From an uncultured Muribaculaceae bacterium (GTDB lineage Bacteria; Bacteroidota; Bacteroidia; Bacteroidales; Muribaculaceae), in the NCBI GenBank assembly GCA_934667475.1, contig CAKUMB010000008.1:27494-91493 (forward strand): 64,000 bases of DNA, read 5' to 3'. Both the position numbers and the translations under genes were made by a program. Under the pieces are notes generated by a model, which was not told where the DNA came from, made no database searches, and saw only the letters and a program-made list of their open reading frames with translations. Below, piece by piece: positions 43,973 to 53,199 of the stretch (positions are counted from its first letter, which is position 1; every line of letters begins with the position of its first letter).

Positions 43973-44377
43973 ATGGCATCTATTTTCAGCAAGATAGTGG
44001 CTGGCGAGATTCCCAGCTACAAGGTGGCCGAAGACGAGAACTACTATGCATTTCTCGACATCAGCCCCGTGGCCAAGGGCCACACACTCGTGATTCCAAA
44101 GCACGAGGTGAACTACATCTTCGACCTCGACAGCGAGGAGTATGCCGGACTGTGGCAGTTTGCCCGCCGCGTGGCCAAGGCCATGAAGCAGGTGCTGCCG
44201 TGCCAGCGCATAGGCGTGGCCGTGATGGGACTCGAAGTGCCCCACGCCCACATCCACCTTGTGCCCATCAACAAGGAGAGCGACATGAACTTCTTTAAGG
44301 AGAAGCTCAGCTTGCCGGCCGACGAGATGGCCGCAATTGCCGGCAAGGTGAACGAGCAGTTTGAAAAAGACAAATAA
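43973..44377 (+). CDS. HIT family nucleotide hydrolase/transferase
   Basis: A 134-residue histidine-triad protein. The catalytic motif HAHIHLVP is near residues 93-100, and the N-terminus MASIFSKIVAGEIPSYKVAED matches the Hint/HinT subfamily. It likely hydrolyses purine nucleotide phosphoramidates. It is co-transcribed with greA and followed by a strong terminator. The close spacing with greA is also seen in other Bacteroidota as I recall it. Confidence 0.92.
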   Translation: MASIFSKIVAGEIPSYKVAEDENYYAFLDISPVAKGHTLVIPKHEVNYIFDLDSEEYAGLWQFARRVAKAMKQVLPCQRIGVAVMGLEVPHAHIHLVPINKESDMNFFKEKLSLPADEMAAIAGKVNEQFEKDK

Positions 44378-44428
44378 GGCATCGGGGGATTTTTTCTCAC
44401 CGGAGAGGTCTTTATTAGCAAAACATAA

Positions 44429-44483
44429 AGGCTGGATAAGACGGCGCCACACTGGTGGCCGACTTATCCAGCCTCTTTTTTTT
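44429..44483 (+). terminator. Terminator of greA-hit
   Basis: Stem aggctggataag (44429-44440) with cttatccagcct (44463-44474), an inner pairing ggcgccac/gtggcc, and a nine-T run at 44475-44483. Confidence 0.85.
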
Positions 44484-44641
44484 GCACACAGACTTTTCTC
44501 ACCATGAAGCGCGACGCAATAGACCGAAGCAAAACCAACGCGCAAGCACCATCTTCCCAAACGCCTCTCCCCTCCCCCGCTGCATTCGGCATGAAAAAAA
44601 AGACAAGCCCGCCGAAAGCGATTGGTTTCGATTTTTTGTTG

Positions 44642-44678
44642 TATTTTTGTTACAGGATAATAGCTCACCATGGTGAGC
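44642..44678 (+). promoter_or_regulatory. -7 box and adjacent palindromic operator candidate upstream of adenine deaminase
   Basis: TATTTTTG (44642-44649) is followed by the perfect 16-base palindrome gctcaccatggtgagc (44663-44678). The palindrome lies about where transcription should begin to run (14-29 bases past the box), and 20 bases before the ATG chosen at 44698. This is a natural place for a repressor dimer. The regulator is unknown; a purine-responsive one is only a guess. Confidence 0.5.
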
Positions 44679-44697
44679 ATGATTGATGCATACACAA

Positions 44698-46380
44698 ATG
44701 AAATACAAAGGTCATATTTTGGATGTGGACGCCCGCCGCGTGTTTGACGGCGAGTTGACGATAGAAAACGGTGTGGTTGGCGACATCACGCCAAGTGATG
44801 ATGTGGATGCCAACGCCCCATATTTTCTGCCGGGATTCATCGACAGCCATGTGCACATAGAAAGCAGCATGATGGTGCCGGCCGAATTTGCCCGCGTGGC
44901 TGTGGAGCAAGGAACCATAGGCGTTGTGGCCGACCCTCACGAAATTGGCAACGTGCTGGGCAAAGAGGGCATAGAGTTTATGATTGACAGCGGCAAGAAC
45001 ATCCGCTTCAACTTTTGCTTTGGCGCCCCGTCGTGCGTGCCATCGTGCAGCGCCGACATCGAGACGAGTGGCGCCACGCTCGACAGCCACGATATCGAGG
45101 AGCTGCTGGCACGCGACGACATCGGTTTTCTGGCCGAAATGATGAACTTTCCGGGAGTCCTGGCCGGTGACAAGGAGGTGATGGCCAAAATAGAGTCGGC
45201 CAAGCGCCACTGCAAGCCCGTTGACGGCCATGCGCCCGGCTTGTTTGGCGATGAGCGCAGGCGGTATGCCGCAGCCGGCATATCCACCGACCACGAGTGC
45301 GTGTCGCTCGATGAGGCCAGGGCCTGCATAGAGGCCGGCATGACGGTGCAGATTCGCGAGGGCTCAGCGGCGAAAAACTATGATGCGCTGATACCATTGC
45401 TTCGCGAGTTTCCCGACAGGGTGATGTTTTGCACTGACGACTGCCACCCCGACGACCTGATACGCGGCCACATAAACCGCATCGTGGCCCGGGCCCTTGG
45501 CGACGGGTATGACTTGTGGGACATTCTGCAGGCTGTGTGCGTCACCCCTCAGCGTCACTACCACCTGCCGTGGGGACTGCTGCACAAGGGCGATGCCGCC
45601 AACTTCATTGCCATCGACAGTCTATCGCCCAATTTCAGGGTGCTGCTCACTGTGGTGAAAGGCAAGGAGGTGTATAACTGCAACTCGTTTTTGAGCACCA
45701 TAAGGTCGCAGATGAAGTCGGTAAACAACCAGATGGCCATACTGGACAACTACCCCAACAATTTTGCGGCAAACCCGATTACCGCCGCCGACATATATCT
45801 GCCCATTGCGAGCGGCGACAAAGTGCGCATTATCCACGCCTACGACGGAAGTCTGCTCACCAAGAGCGAAGAGGTGCTGGTGACGGGAAATCCGCTCATC
45901 GACAGCCGCTATGCGTGGGGCGAATTGCAGAAAATTGTGGTCTACAACAGGTATGACAAGGGGGCCCGCCCTGTGACGGGGCTTATACGCGGCTTTAACA
46001 TAAGAAACGGTGCAATGGCCGGATCGATTGCGCACGACTGCCACAACATAGTGGCAATAGGGTCGAAGGACGAATACATTGTGAGGGCAATCAACCGAGT
46101 GGTGGAGATGCAGGGCGGACTGGTGGCCCTGGCCGGCGACGAAGTGGCCGACATAGCCCTGCCCATAGCCGGACTCATTTCGCCACTTGGCGGACATGAG
46201 ATTGCCTACCGCAGTTCGCGCCTCGGCGACACCATAAGCAAGGCCGGCTGCACAATGCATGCTCCGTTCATCACCATGGCTTTCATGTGTCTGCCCGTGA
46301 TTCCCGACATAAAACTCACCGACCGCGGACTGTTTGACGCCACCAAATGGGCCTTTGTGAACACCTCGGAGCACCAATAG
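44698..46380 (+). CDS. ade: Adenine deaminase
   Basis: Converts adenine to hypoxanthine and ammonia in purine salvage. The protein, 560 residues from the ATG at 44698, belongs to the Ade branch of the amidohydrolase superfamily: the metal site is PGFIDSHVHIESSMM, followed by VADPHEIGNVLG, DGHAPGLFGDE, ISTDHECVS, FCTDDCHPDD and the C-terminal SRLGDTISKAGCTMHAPFITMAF. Two other in-frame starts at 44683 (TTG) and 44686 (ATG) are possible; the palindrome lies just upstream of all three. No terminator is evident before the convergent glycosyltransferase. Confidence 0.95.
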   Translation: MKYKGHILDVDARRVFDGELTIENGVVGDITPSDDVDANAPYFLPGFIDSHVHIESSMMVPAEFARVAVEQGTIGVVADPHEIGNVLGKEGIEFMIDSGKNIRFNFCFGAPSCVPSCSADIETSGATLDSHDIEELLARDDIGFLAEMMNFPGVLAGDKEVMAKIESAKRHCKPVDGHAPGLFGDERRRYAAAGISTDHECVSLDEARACIEAGMTVQIREGSAAKNYDALIPLLREFPDRVMFCTDDCHPDDLIRGHINRIVARALGDGYDLWDILQAVCVTPQRHYHLPWGLLHKGDAANFIAIDSLSPNFRVLLTVVKGKEVYNCNSFLSTIRSQMKSVNNQMAILDNYPNNFAANPITAADIYLPIASGDKVRIIHAYDGSLLTKSEEVLVTGNPLIDSRYAWGELQKIVVYNRYDKGARPVTGLIRGFNIRNGAMAGSIAHDCHNIVAIGSKDEYIVRAINRVVEMQGGLVALAGDEVADIALPIAGLISPLGGHEIAYRSSRLGDTISKAGCTMHAPFITMAFMCLPVIPDIKLTDRGLFDATKWAFVNTSEHQ

Positions 46381-46465
46381 CCACAAGCAAGCAATCATTT
46401 AATAACGGAAGGCAGCGATAGGTTGACTGTGCTGTTTGTCCAATTACTATGCTACGTTTGGTGGA

Positions 46466-47425
46466 TTAGTGGAGAAGGAGGCGGGCAATGCGGGCCGAGC
46501 CGCGGCGGCCGGCGGCGATGCGGCGATAGAGCCACAGCAGGGCTGGGCGCAGCAGGGGCGATAGGGCGATGCCGCTAAGGGCGCGGTGAAGCAGCGGTCG
46601 GGCCAGCTGCGGCTGGCCCTCACGCTGGTAGTGGGCTGCCAGGGTGAGCCGGCGGAAGCCGACGAGGCGCCGCAGCCGGCGGCTGTCGGGGTGGCCGCTG
46701 CGGACGATGTCTGCCTCTACCACATCGAGGGCGCGCTCGAGCTGCGCGTGGTGGCGGCTGAAGCTGGTGCCGGTTATCGACTCCTCGCCACTGCGCATGA
46801 CATCGACCAGCACCCGGCTTCCGGCCACGGCCACGCGGGCACCGCTCAGCAGCAGGCGCACTCCCAGTTCGTAGTCCTGCCAGCGCGGCAGTGTGGTGTC
46901 CCAGCCGCCCACGGCCATGACGAGGCTGCGCCTTGCGGCGTAGCACTGGGTGGACAGCATTCCGTGCAGCACGTGCTGCGCCAGGCAGTCGGTGCCGAAG
47001 AGCGGCATGCGCCTCAGAAGCCGCCCGTCGGTGCCTATTATGCGGCCCTGAACCATCACCACGCCGGCATCTGTGCCGTGGCTGGCTATGCAGCGCCGGT
47101 AGCTCTCGAGCAGTGTGGGGTGCATCACGTCGTCGCTGTCGAAGAAGGCCACCCACTCGCCGCTGGCCATGGCCAGTCCGCGGTTGCGCGCGGCGCACGC
47201 TCCGGGCTGCGGCTCGGAGGCCACAGCGACGTGCAGCTCGGGGTGGCTATGGGCAAAGCTGCGCAGCACGGCGGCAGTGTCATCGGTCGAGCCGTTGTCG
47301 ACCAATATCAGCTCGCGGGGCGGCACGGTTTGCGCCGCCACCGACTCCAGCGTGCGCCCCACCACCGAGGCGCGGTTGCGCACGGGTATTATCACCGACA
47401 GGCTATGTGGGCTTTCTGCATTCAT
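46466..47425 (-). CDS. Family 2 glycosyltransferase
   Basis: A 319-residue GT-A enzyme. The start at 47425 gives MNAESPHSLSVIIPVRNRAS; an upstream start adds only 12 residues. The nucleotide-sugar-binding LVDNGSTDDTAAVL and the DxD region FFDSDDVMHPTLLE (with the GEWVAF lead-in) are intact, and PRWQDYELGVRLLLSG is the acceptor-side ED-type segment. It transfers a sugar to an envelope or secreted glycan. It is divergent from the GT1 gene at 47548, and the two may serve one glycan pathway with the flippase at 41891. Confidence 0.88.
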   Translation of the reverse strand: MNAESPHSLSVIIPVRNRASVVGRTLESVAAQTVPPRELILVDNGSTDDTAAVLRSFAHSHPELHVAVASEPQPGACAARNRGLAMASGEWVAFFDSDDVMHPTLLESYRRCIASHGTDAGVVMVQGRIIGTDGRLLRRMPLFGTDCLAQHVLHGMLSTQCYAARRSLVMAVGGWDTTLPRWQDYELGVRLLLSGARVAVAGSRVLVDVMRSGEESITGTSFSRHHAQLERALDVVEADIVRSGHPDSRRLRRLVGFRRLTLAAHYQREGQPQLARPLLHRALSGIALSPLLRPALLWLYRRIAAGRRGSARIARLLLH

Positions 47426-47469
47426 GGCTGTAAAGGTAGCGCTAAAATGCGTATTGGGCAAATGCAGGC

Positions 47470-47500
47470 TTGGGTATGTGGGTGGAAATGGCTAACTTTG
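47470..47500 (+). promoter_or_regulatory. Promoter of the GT1-type glycosyltransferase
   Basis: TTG (47470-47472) with TAACTTTG (47493-47500), a 20-base gap, 47 bases upstream of the ATG. It excludes the in-frame start at 47470. Confidence 0.6.
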
Positions 47501-47547
47501 GTATCGCAATATTAGCAACCCCGAAACATCAAATCACAACAACAGCG

Positions 47548-48681
47548 ATGAAGATTCTTTTTGCAGGCGACGCAAGCAACATGCACAACTGCCTGGCCAC
47601 GCAGCTGAAACGGATGGGCCACACCGCCGTGGTGGTGAGCGACGGCTCGCGCTGGATGGACACCGGCCGCGACATAAACCTCACGCGCCGGCCCGGGCGC
47701 TGGGGTGCGGTGCAGTATGCGGCGCGCCTGCTGAGGCAGCTGCCGCTATGGCGCGGCTACGATGTGGTGGAGCTGGCAAGCCCCATCTTCTTCAAGCTCA
47801 GGCCCGAGCGGCTGCAATGGGTGCTCGACTGGCTGCGCCGCCACAACCGTATGGTGGTGCTCTCGGCCCTGGGCACCGACTATGTGTACTACACGGCCTG
47901 CCACGACGGCCACACGTTTCGCTACAGCGACTACCGCATAGGCAACGAGCCGTCGCCCTATGTGCTATCGTCGGAATACATAGCGCAGCATCAGGACAAC
48001 TGGAAACTGCCTGTGATGCGCCGCTACAGCGACCACGTGACGGGCTGCATCGACGGCGCCGTGGCCTGCCTCTATGAGTACTGGGCCGCCTACCGCCCCG
48101 TGTTGCCCCCCGACCGCCTGGCCTATGCCGGCATACCCATCGACACCAGTTCGCTCACCCCGTCGGGCTCGGCGGCCACGGCGCCGCAGAGTGTGCGCTT
48201 CTTCATAGGCATCCAGCGCGACCGCAACGTGATAAAGGGCACCGACCGCCTGCTGGCGGCACTGAAGCGCGTGCACGACCGCTATCCGCGCGAATGCCAG
48301 ATGGAGGTGGTGGAGAGTCTGCCCTATGCCGAATATGTGAGCCGCATGCGGGCCTCGCATGTGATTCTCGACCAGCTGTATTCCTACACCCCCGCCACCA
48401 ACGCCCTCATTGCCATGGCGCAGGGCCTTGTGGCGGTGTCGGGTGCCGAACCGGAATACTACCAGCTGATAGGCGAGCGCGACAACCACCCCATAGTGAA
48501 TGTCGACCCCATCCGCGAGGGCGACATCGACGCGCGCCTTGAGTGGCTGGTGCGCAACCGCGCCATGCTGCCGCAGCTCAGCCGCCAGAGCCGCGAATTT
48601 GTGCTGAAGCACAATGCGGCCGCCGTGGTGGCGCAGCGCTACCTCGACTTCTGGCAGCGGCTGCTCGACGCCAAGCAATAG
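47548..48681 (+). CDS. GT-B fold glycosyltransferase (family 1/4-like)
   Basis: A 377-residue protein starting MKILFAGDASNMHNCLATQL. The N-terminal domain has a Rossmann-like start and the HRKLKGxD-type ALGTDYVYYTACHDGHTF segment. The C-terminal domain shows QRDRNVIKGTDRLLAAL, VVESLPYAEYVSRMRASHVILDQ and a glycine/alanine-rich NALIAMAQGLVAVSGAEPEYYQL, where the nucleotide-sugar would bind. It lacks the classic EX7E in full: AEPEYYQLIGERD is the closest match. Donor and acceptor are unknown. It faces a GC-rich hairpin at its end. Confidence 0.8.
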   Translation: MKILFAGDASNMHNCLATQLKRMGHTAVVVSDGSRWMDTGRDINLTRRPGRWGAVQYAARLLRQLPLWRGYDVVELASPIFFKLRPERLQWVLDWLRRHNRMVVLSALGTDYVYYTACHDGHTFRYSDYRIGNEPSPYVLSSEYIAQHQDNWKLPVMRRYSDHVTGCIDGAVACLYEYWAAYRPVLPPDRLAYAGIPIDTSSLTPSGSAATAPQSVRFFIGIQRDRNVIKGTDRLLAALKRVHDRYPRECQMEVVESLPYAEYVSRMRASHVILDQLYSYTPATNALIAMAQGLVAVSGAEPEYYQLIGERDNHPIVNVDPIREGDIDARLEWLVRNRAMLPQLSRQSREFVLKHNAAAVVAQRYLDFWQRLLDAKQ

Positions 48682-48700
48682 CAGAATAATGAATTACGCA

Positions 48701-48740
48701 GCGAGGGGCGGCAGCCGGGATTCCGGCAGCCGCCCCTCGC
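48701..48740. terminator. Large GC-rich hairpin between convergent genes
   Basis: Nearly perfect 18-base arms, gcgaggggcggcagccgg (48701-48718) with the complement at 48723-48740, and a four-base loop. There is no T-run on either side, so it may stop transcription weakly or protect mRNA 3' ends. Confidence 0.55.
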
Positions 48741-48777
48741 GCTGTGCATGTGTGTGTATCTTCTTGTGGGAGACGGA

Positions 48778-49869
48778 TTACATGTGCTGGGCCACCTTGG
48801 CCTCGAGCTGCGACATGTCGGTGACGCGCTCCACCACCTCACCGTTGCGGCCTATGATGAACACCGTGGGGATGCCGCTCACATTATAGGCCGTGACGTT
48901 GGGCGACTGCACGCCCATGGGGTCGTAGACCGTGATCCAAGGCAGGCGCTTGGCTGCCATGCGCCAGTCCACCTCGTTGGCGTCAAGGCCAATCTGGTAT
49001 ATCTCCAGGCCCTTGGCGTGGAAGCGGGTGTAGATGTCGTTGAGAATCTTGTTGAATGCAGGCGAGAACTCGGCGCCATACATGGTGTAGTTGAGCAGCA
49101 CCACTTTGCCACCCGAGGCCACATGAGTCAGCGACTGATTGACTCCGTTTTTGTCCTGCAGGTTGATTTCGATGATGTTGGCCTCCTGGGCCACGATGGT
49201 GTCGGCGGCACCGGCCACAGCCTGGCGGCGGCGCTTCTGCCCGTCGAGCAGCACGGTCACGAGGTATTGCGTGCGCGGGTCGTTGGGCTTAAACGTGTTG
49301 AACGCGTTGGCCACGGCGCCTATAATCTTCAGGTCGCTGTCGTTGAGCGGGTCAAACAGCGGACGCTCGTCGATGTACTTGTTGATGATGTAGTAGGCCA
49401 CTATGCCGCTGGGGTCTTGCAGAATCTGCTCGCTGAGTTTGCGCTTCCAGGCTTGCAACTCGGCTGCGGTGCCCTTGCCGCCGGCAAACTGCAGCGCGGC
49501 CTTGTCGACGTTCATCACCTCCACGGCATGGTCGCTGCCGCTTAGGGTGTAGTCGGTGTCAAACTCCTTGAGCTTGGTGTTGATGGTGATGTGGTCCACA
49601 CTGTCGATTGGGAAGTAGATGGACTGCGAATTGTGGCGCAGGCGGTAGATGTTGGGGAACTCGGGTGCGTCGTCGCTGATGCTGAAGTCGCCGCTTGAGC
49701 TGGTGGTGAGGGTGTCGACCACAAACCAGTTGCCGTTGCTTGAATACTCAAGCACCAGCTTGGTGGTGTCGGTTGCGCCCTGCACGTTGCCATCGACGGT
49801 GAACTTGGCCTTGCCGCACGAGCACAGCAGAGCCACAAACACGAGCATTAGTAGTATGCGATTCTTCAT
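48778..49869 (-). CDS. Thioredoxin-fold lipoprotein (TlpA/DUF4369-type) without the CXXC site
   Basis: A 363-residue lipoprotein; the start at 49869 gives signal MKNRILLMLVFVALLCSC. The N-terminal half (TVDGNVQGATDTTKLVLEYS then FSISDDAPEFPNIYRL) fits DUF4369. The C-terminal part is thioredoxin-like: VVLLNYTMYGAEFSPAFNKI, IYTRFHAKGLEIYQIGLD, YNVSGIPTVFIIGRNGEVV with the cis-proline. Where a WCxxC should be, residues 263-270 read MYGAEFSP, so both redox cysteines are missing. It must act without disulfide exchange. Confidence 0.85.
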   Translation of the reverse strand: MKNRILLMLVFVALLCSCGKAKFTVDGNVQGATDTTKLVLEYSSNGNWFVVDTLTTSSSGDFSISDDAPEFPNIYRLRHNSQSIYFPIDSVDHITINTKLKEFDTDYTLSGSDHAVEVMNVDKAALQFAGGKGTAAELQAWKRKLSEQILQDPSGIVAYYIINKYIDERPLFDPLNDSDLKIIGAVANAFNTFKPNDPRTQYLVTVLLDGQKRRRQAVAGAADTIVAQEANIIEINLQDKNGVNQSLTHVASGGKVVLLNYTMYGAEFSPAFNKILNDIYTRFHAKGLEIYQIGLDANEVDWRMAAKRLPWITVYDPMGVQSPNVTAYNVSGIPTVFIIGRNGEVVERVTDMSQLEAKVAQHM

Positions 49870-49998
49870 TGTTGTTTTGATTGTTTGAAATTTCGTAGTA
49901 AAGCTTTTTTTGCGAATTTGCATTAATATAGTGCGAAGATAACGCAAATTTCGCCAACGGCCAACGCCTCAGCCGCAAAATGAGCAAAAACGGCAGCG

Positions 49999-51582
49999 TC
50001 AGAAGCGGCGTATCTGGCGGTAGGCCACATCGCTCATGCGGTCGAAGTGGGCGGCCCAGTGGCTGGGCGGGGTGCCCTCGGGCACTATGCGCAGGGCATA
50101 GAAGCGCGTGCCGCCCAGCCGCGACAGGCGCATTTGGCGCAGCAGCGGCTGTGCCGGCTCGTCGATCAAAAAGTCAGACACCCACAGCACGTCGGCGTTG
50201 ACATAGCTGCCGCCCTCGGTGCCCAGCAGCTTGAATGTGAGCTCCATCATGCCCTTGGCATCGGTGCCGCCGCCAATGAAGGGCAGGTGGCCCTTTTCGA
50301 AGGCGTATTCCTGCGGCGACAGCCCTATCGACTCATATTGCCGTCGCTTGCGGCGCAGCATCAGGTCGATGGCCCGCACACTCACCGAGAAGTCGATGAG
50401 GAAGCAGTCGCGCCGCTGCCGCTCGGCCACATCTTCAACGATGCCCAGCAGGCACTTGATGATGCGCTGCGGCACGCCGTGCATGCTGGCCGAGGTGTCG
50501 ACGCACACTATCATGGGCCCCTTGCGCGAGGCGTGCTCGGGGCTGAGCCGGCGCGAGGGGCTGGCCACATTCGACTTGTAGCGGAACGTCTGCAGCTGGC
50601 GGCGCACATATCGGTAGAAGAATGCGTTCTCGGTGTCGTCGTCGACACACTGCGCCATTTCGATGGGCAGCAGCGAGTTGAGGTCGCTGCCCGTGGTGAT
50701 GCCGTCGATGTCGCTGCCTGCCGAGTGGGCTATCTTCATGCTGCTGCCCGAGGCCGCGCTAAGGCGGCTGGCCCCACCGCTGCTGGGCACGCGGCCCATG
50801 ATGTTAACCATCTGCTCCAGCTGCGGGTAGCGGTCTTGCAGCTTCACCACCGTCATGCGGCGCTGAAATTCGCTTTCGCTCCAGCGCCCGTTCATCTCCT
50901 GCCACGCCTGCACAGCGCGGTTTTCGTCGATGCCGCTGCCGGCAATGTGGCTGGCTGCGCTTCTGAGCATGCCTGCCAGAATCTCGCTCTGCGCACCGCC
51001 GTGGTCGCGCACATACCGCTCCACGGCCCCATCGCGCTGGCAGTCGATGGCCCGGGCCCAGTCGTCGGCCATTTTGGCCCACATGGTGTCGTCGGTGGCC
51101 ATGCCGCGGGCAAACATGGTGCGGTAGAACTCCGCATCAAACTCCCCGTCGGGGTGGTCGGCACCGATTTGCGCAATCAGCCGCTGGCACTCCTCAGTGT
51201 TGCCGCGCCGGCCAGCGTCCCAATGCAGCACCTCGGCCACGCGGTTGCGCTCGGTCCACTGCCGCTGGGCGAAAAACTCTCCCTCGTGCTTGGCCGCCAC
51301 CACAAACCGCCCCACGGTGGCATAGAATATCTTGCCACACAGGCGGCTGCCCAGCACGCGGGCCTTGATTTGCGAGTCGGCCATGAGGCGCGTGAGGTAG
51401 GCCACCAGCGGATCGGCAGATTCAACCCAGGGCGCGTCTTCGGGCCACACAACACCGCGGCCAGCCACCTCGCCAGTGTCCACAAATATCTCAATCATTT
51501 TAAGGTATTGGCGCACATCCATGGCGTCGGTGCCGTGCAGCAGCCGCTGCCAGTATTCCGTAGGGTGCCCGAGATTATTCAT
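49999..51582 (-). CDS. viaA: ViaA-like VWA-domain protein, partner of the RavA-like ATPase
   Basis: A 527-residue protein. The C-terminal VWA domain carries an intact MIDAS: IVCVDTSASMHG (Asp362-Ser366), the later threonine in GGGTDAKGMME, and the aspartate in DVLWVSDFLID. The end GTRFYALRIV and RMSDVAYRQIRRF resemble the end of E. coli ViaA. The N-terminal ~340 residues are helical. The chosen ATG 51582 overlaps the RavA-like stop by eight bases, so translation is coupled; a TTG at 51594 is possible. In E. coli the RavA-ViaA pair influences respiratory complexes and aminoglycoside sensitivity. Confidence 0.85.
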   Translation of the reverse strand: MNNLGHPTEYWQRLLHGTDAMDVRQYLKMIEIFVDTGEVAGRGVVWPEDAPWVESADPLVAYLTRLMADSQIKARVLGSRLCGKIFYATVGRFVVAAKHEGEFFAQRQWTERNRVAEVLHWDAGRRGNTEECQRLIAQIGADHPDGEFDAEFYRTMFARGMATDDTMWAKMADDWARAIDCQRDGAVERYVRDHGGAQSEILAGMLRSAASHIAGSGIDENRAVQAWQEMNGRWSESEFQRRMTVVKLQDRYPQLEQMVNIMGRVPSSGGASRLSAASGSSMKIAHSAGSDIDGITTGSDLNSLLPIEMAQCVDDDTENAFFYRYVRRQLQTFRYKSNVASPSRRLSPEHASRKGPMIVCVDTSASMHGVPQRIIKCLLGIVEDVAERQRRDCFLIDFSVSVRAIDLMLRRKRRQYESIGLSPQEYAFEKGHLPFIGGGTDAKGMMELTFKLLGTEGGSYVNADVLWVSDFLIDEPAQPLLRQMRLSRLGGTRFYALRIVPEGTPPSHWAAHFDRMSDVAYRQIRRF

Positions 51583-53134
51583 CAAGCTTGGCAATGTCGA
51601 TGCGTGTGAATGAAATGCCTTGCGCCAGCCCGCTCTGCATCTGCTTTATGCAGGCGCGGTCGTCATCGCTAAGCAGCACACTGCCTGCCAGCTGAGCCGA
51701 CAGCTGCGTGAGGCTGGCGTTGAGCGCCTCGATTTCGGCAAAGAAGTCGCGGCCGCTGACAGATGTGGCCTGCTGGCCGGCCTCGGAGGCGCGGCCGCCG
51801 TTGAGTTCGATGGGAAACAGGTTGCCGTCGATGAGCAGTTCGTTGGCCCTACGCGCAAGCGTCACAGGGTTTGCCCCGGGCGGCACGGCCGTGCGCCCGT
51901 TGTAGGCGCGCACCACCATCACCTGCGGATTGCGCTTGTCGCTGTACACGATGCCCTGCTCCGTGCCCATGGTGATGTCGGGCAGGCGCTGATAGTCGCC
52001 GGCCACGATGTAGGCCTTGCCGCCGTTGTAACGCTCAATGTGGTAGTAGAACTCGTTATAGAGCTTCTTGTTGGCGTCGGCCGGCGTGCGCGGCACACGC
52101 TTCAGGGCCGAGGCCGACCGGCTGGCGCGCACATCGGCCTTCACCGCCTGCCTGATTTCATCGAGCTGCCGGGAGAGCGGGGCATACAGTATGTGCAGCA
52201 CGGCGTCCCTGATGCCAACGCGCTCGTCGGGCTCCTGCCACAGACAGTGCTGCAGCGGCAGCACATCGGCGGCGGTCACCTCGGTGCGGCCGTGCATCAG
52301 GGCCGAGGCGCGCATAAGCCGCGCCACCTTCTTCCAGCGTCGGTCGCTCACATACACATTGCGCGTCTCCTGGCACCCCTCCACAGGCACCGACCGCAGT
52401 GCGCGCTTCACTTGGTGCAGAATGGCCAGCACCGGGCGCGGAAAAGCCACCTCGTCGATGGCACGGCTCCAACGGTCGTAGTCGTCCTGGGTGATTTGCC
52501 ACCGCTCAAGCTCGCCGGCCGGAGGCTCACTGTCGGCACCCGTGGCCGTTATCATCTTGTCGAAGTTGTCATCGTTCACAATGTTGCGGCACTCAAGGCG
52601 CACCACAAAGCGGTCCCACAGCGCCTCAAGGCCCTCGCCCTGCGCAGGGAGCTCGTTGCTGGCGGCCACCAGCAGCTTCATGGGCAGCCGCAGCTCTTGC
52701 CGCCCGTTGCGAAACAGGTGCTCGTTGATGGCCGTGAGCAGCGTGTTTTGAATCGCCGGGCCGGCCTTCCATATCTCGTCGAGAAACACCACATCGGCCG
52801 TAGGCAGATAGCCATCGGTGGCGCGCACATAGTCGTCGTCGGCCTTCAGGCGGCTGATGCTCACCGGGCCGAAAATTTCGTCGGGTGTGGAGAAGCGCGA
52901 CATCAGGTATTCAAACGACCGCGCGCCGCTGAAGGCCCACTTAAGCCTCCGGGCCACCATCGACTTGGCCACGCCAGGAGGGCCGAGCAGAATTATGCTC
53001 TCGCTGGCCAGCGCGGCCCACAGGGCCAGCGCAATTTCGCTTTCCTTCTCATAGATGCCGCTGTTCATGGCCCGCAGCAGGTGGCCAATTCGTTGGCTCA
53101 ACTCTGCCGATGAGCCGCGCTGTGTGTGCTCCAT
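51575..53134 (-). CDS. ravA: RavA-like MoxR-family AAA+ ATPase
   Basis: A 519-residue AAA+ protein. Walker A is GPPGVAKS at residues 51-58, Walker B VVFLDE at 115-120; the stretch FEYLMSRFSTPDEIFGPVSI and WKAGPAIQNTLLTAINE are strongly like E. coli RavA, as is the YVSDRRWKKVARLMRASAL lid segment. The C-terminal ~150 residues differ and likely hold the partner-binding LARA-like part. It is first in a two-gene operon with viaA, transcribed from a consensus promoter at 53200-53230. It probably acts as a chaperone-like remodeler with ViaA. Confidence 0.9.
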   Translation of the reverse strand: MEHTQRGSSAELSQRIGHLLRAMNSGIYEKESEIALALWAALASESIILLGPPGVAKSMVARRLKWAFSGARSFEYLMSRFSTPDEIFGPVSISRLKADDDYVRATDGYLPTADVVFLDEIWKAGPAIQNTLLTAINEHLFRNGRQELRLPMKLLVAASNELPAQGEGLEALWDRFVVRLECRNIVNDDNFDKMITATGADSEPPAGELERWQITQDDYDRWSRAIDEVAFPRPVLAILHQVKRALRSVPVEGCQETRNVYVSDRRWKKVARLMRASALMHGRTEVTAADVLPLQHCLWQEPDERVGIRDAVLHILYAPLSRQLDEIRQAVKADVRASRSASALKRVPRTPADANKKLYNEFYYHIERYNGGKAYIVAGDYQRLPDITMGTEQGIVYSDKRNPQVMVVRAYNGRTAVPPGANPVTLARRANELLIDGNLFPIELNGGRASEAGQQATSVSGRDFFAEIEALNASLTQLSAQLAGSVLLSDDDRACIKQMQSGLAQGISFTRIDIAKLDE

Positions 53135-53199
53135 TACAATGCAATAAAAATATAATTCACTTATTCAAAACGCCCCCTCAAAAAATGCGACAGGCACTG

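Larger units (their letters stand above)
44378..44697. other. Intergenic region between hit and the adenine deaminase gene
   Basis: Holds the hit terminator (44429-44483), a TATTTTTG box and a 16-base palindrome just before the next gene. The stretch 44484-44620 has no recognisable feature. Confidence 0.5.

Noticed and set aside
48701..48740. Large GC-rich hairpin considered as a small RNA gene
   Set aside because: No promoter box precedes it and it sits between two convergent stops, so a 3'-end structure is more likely.
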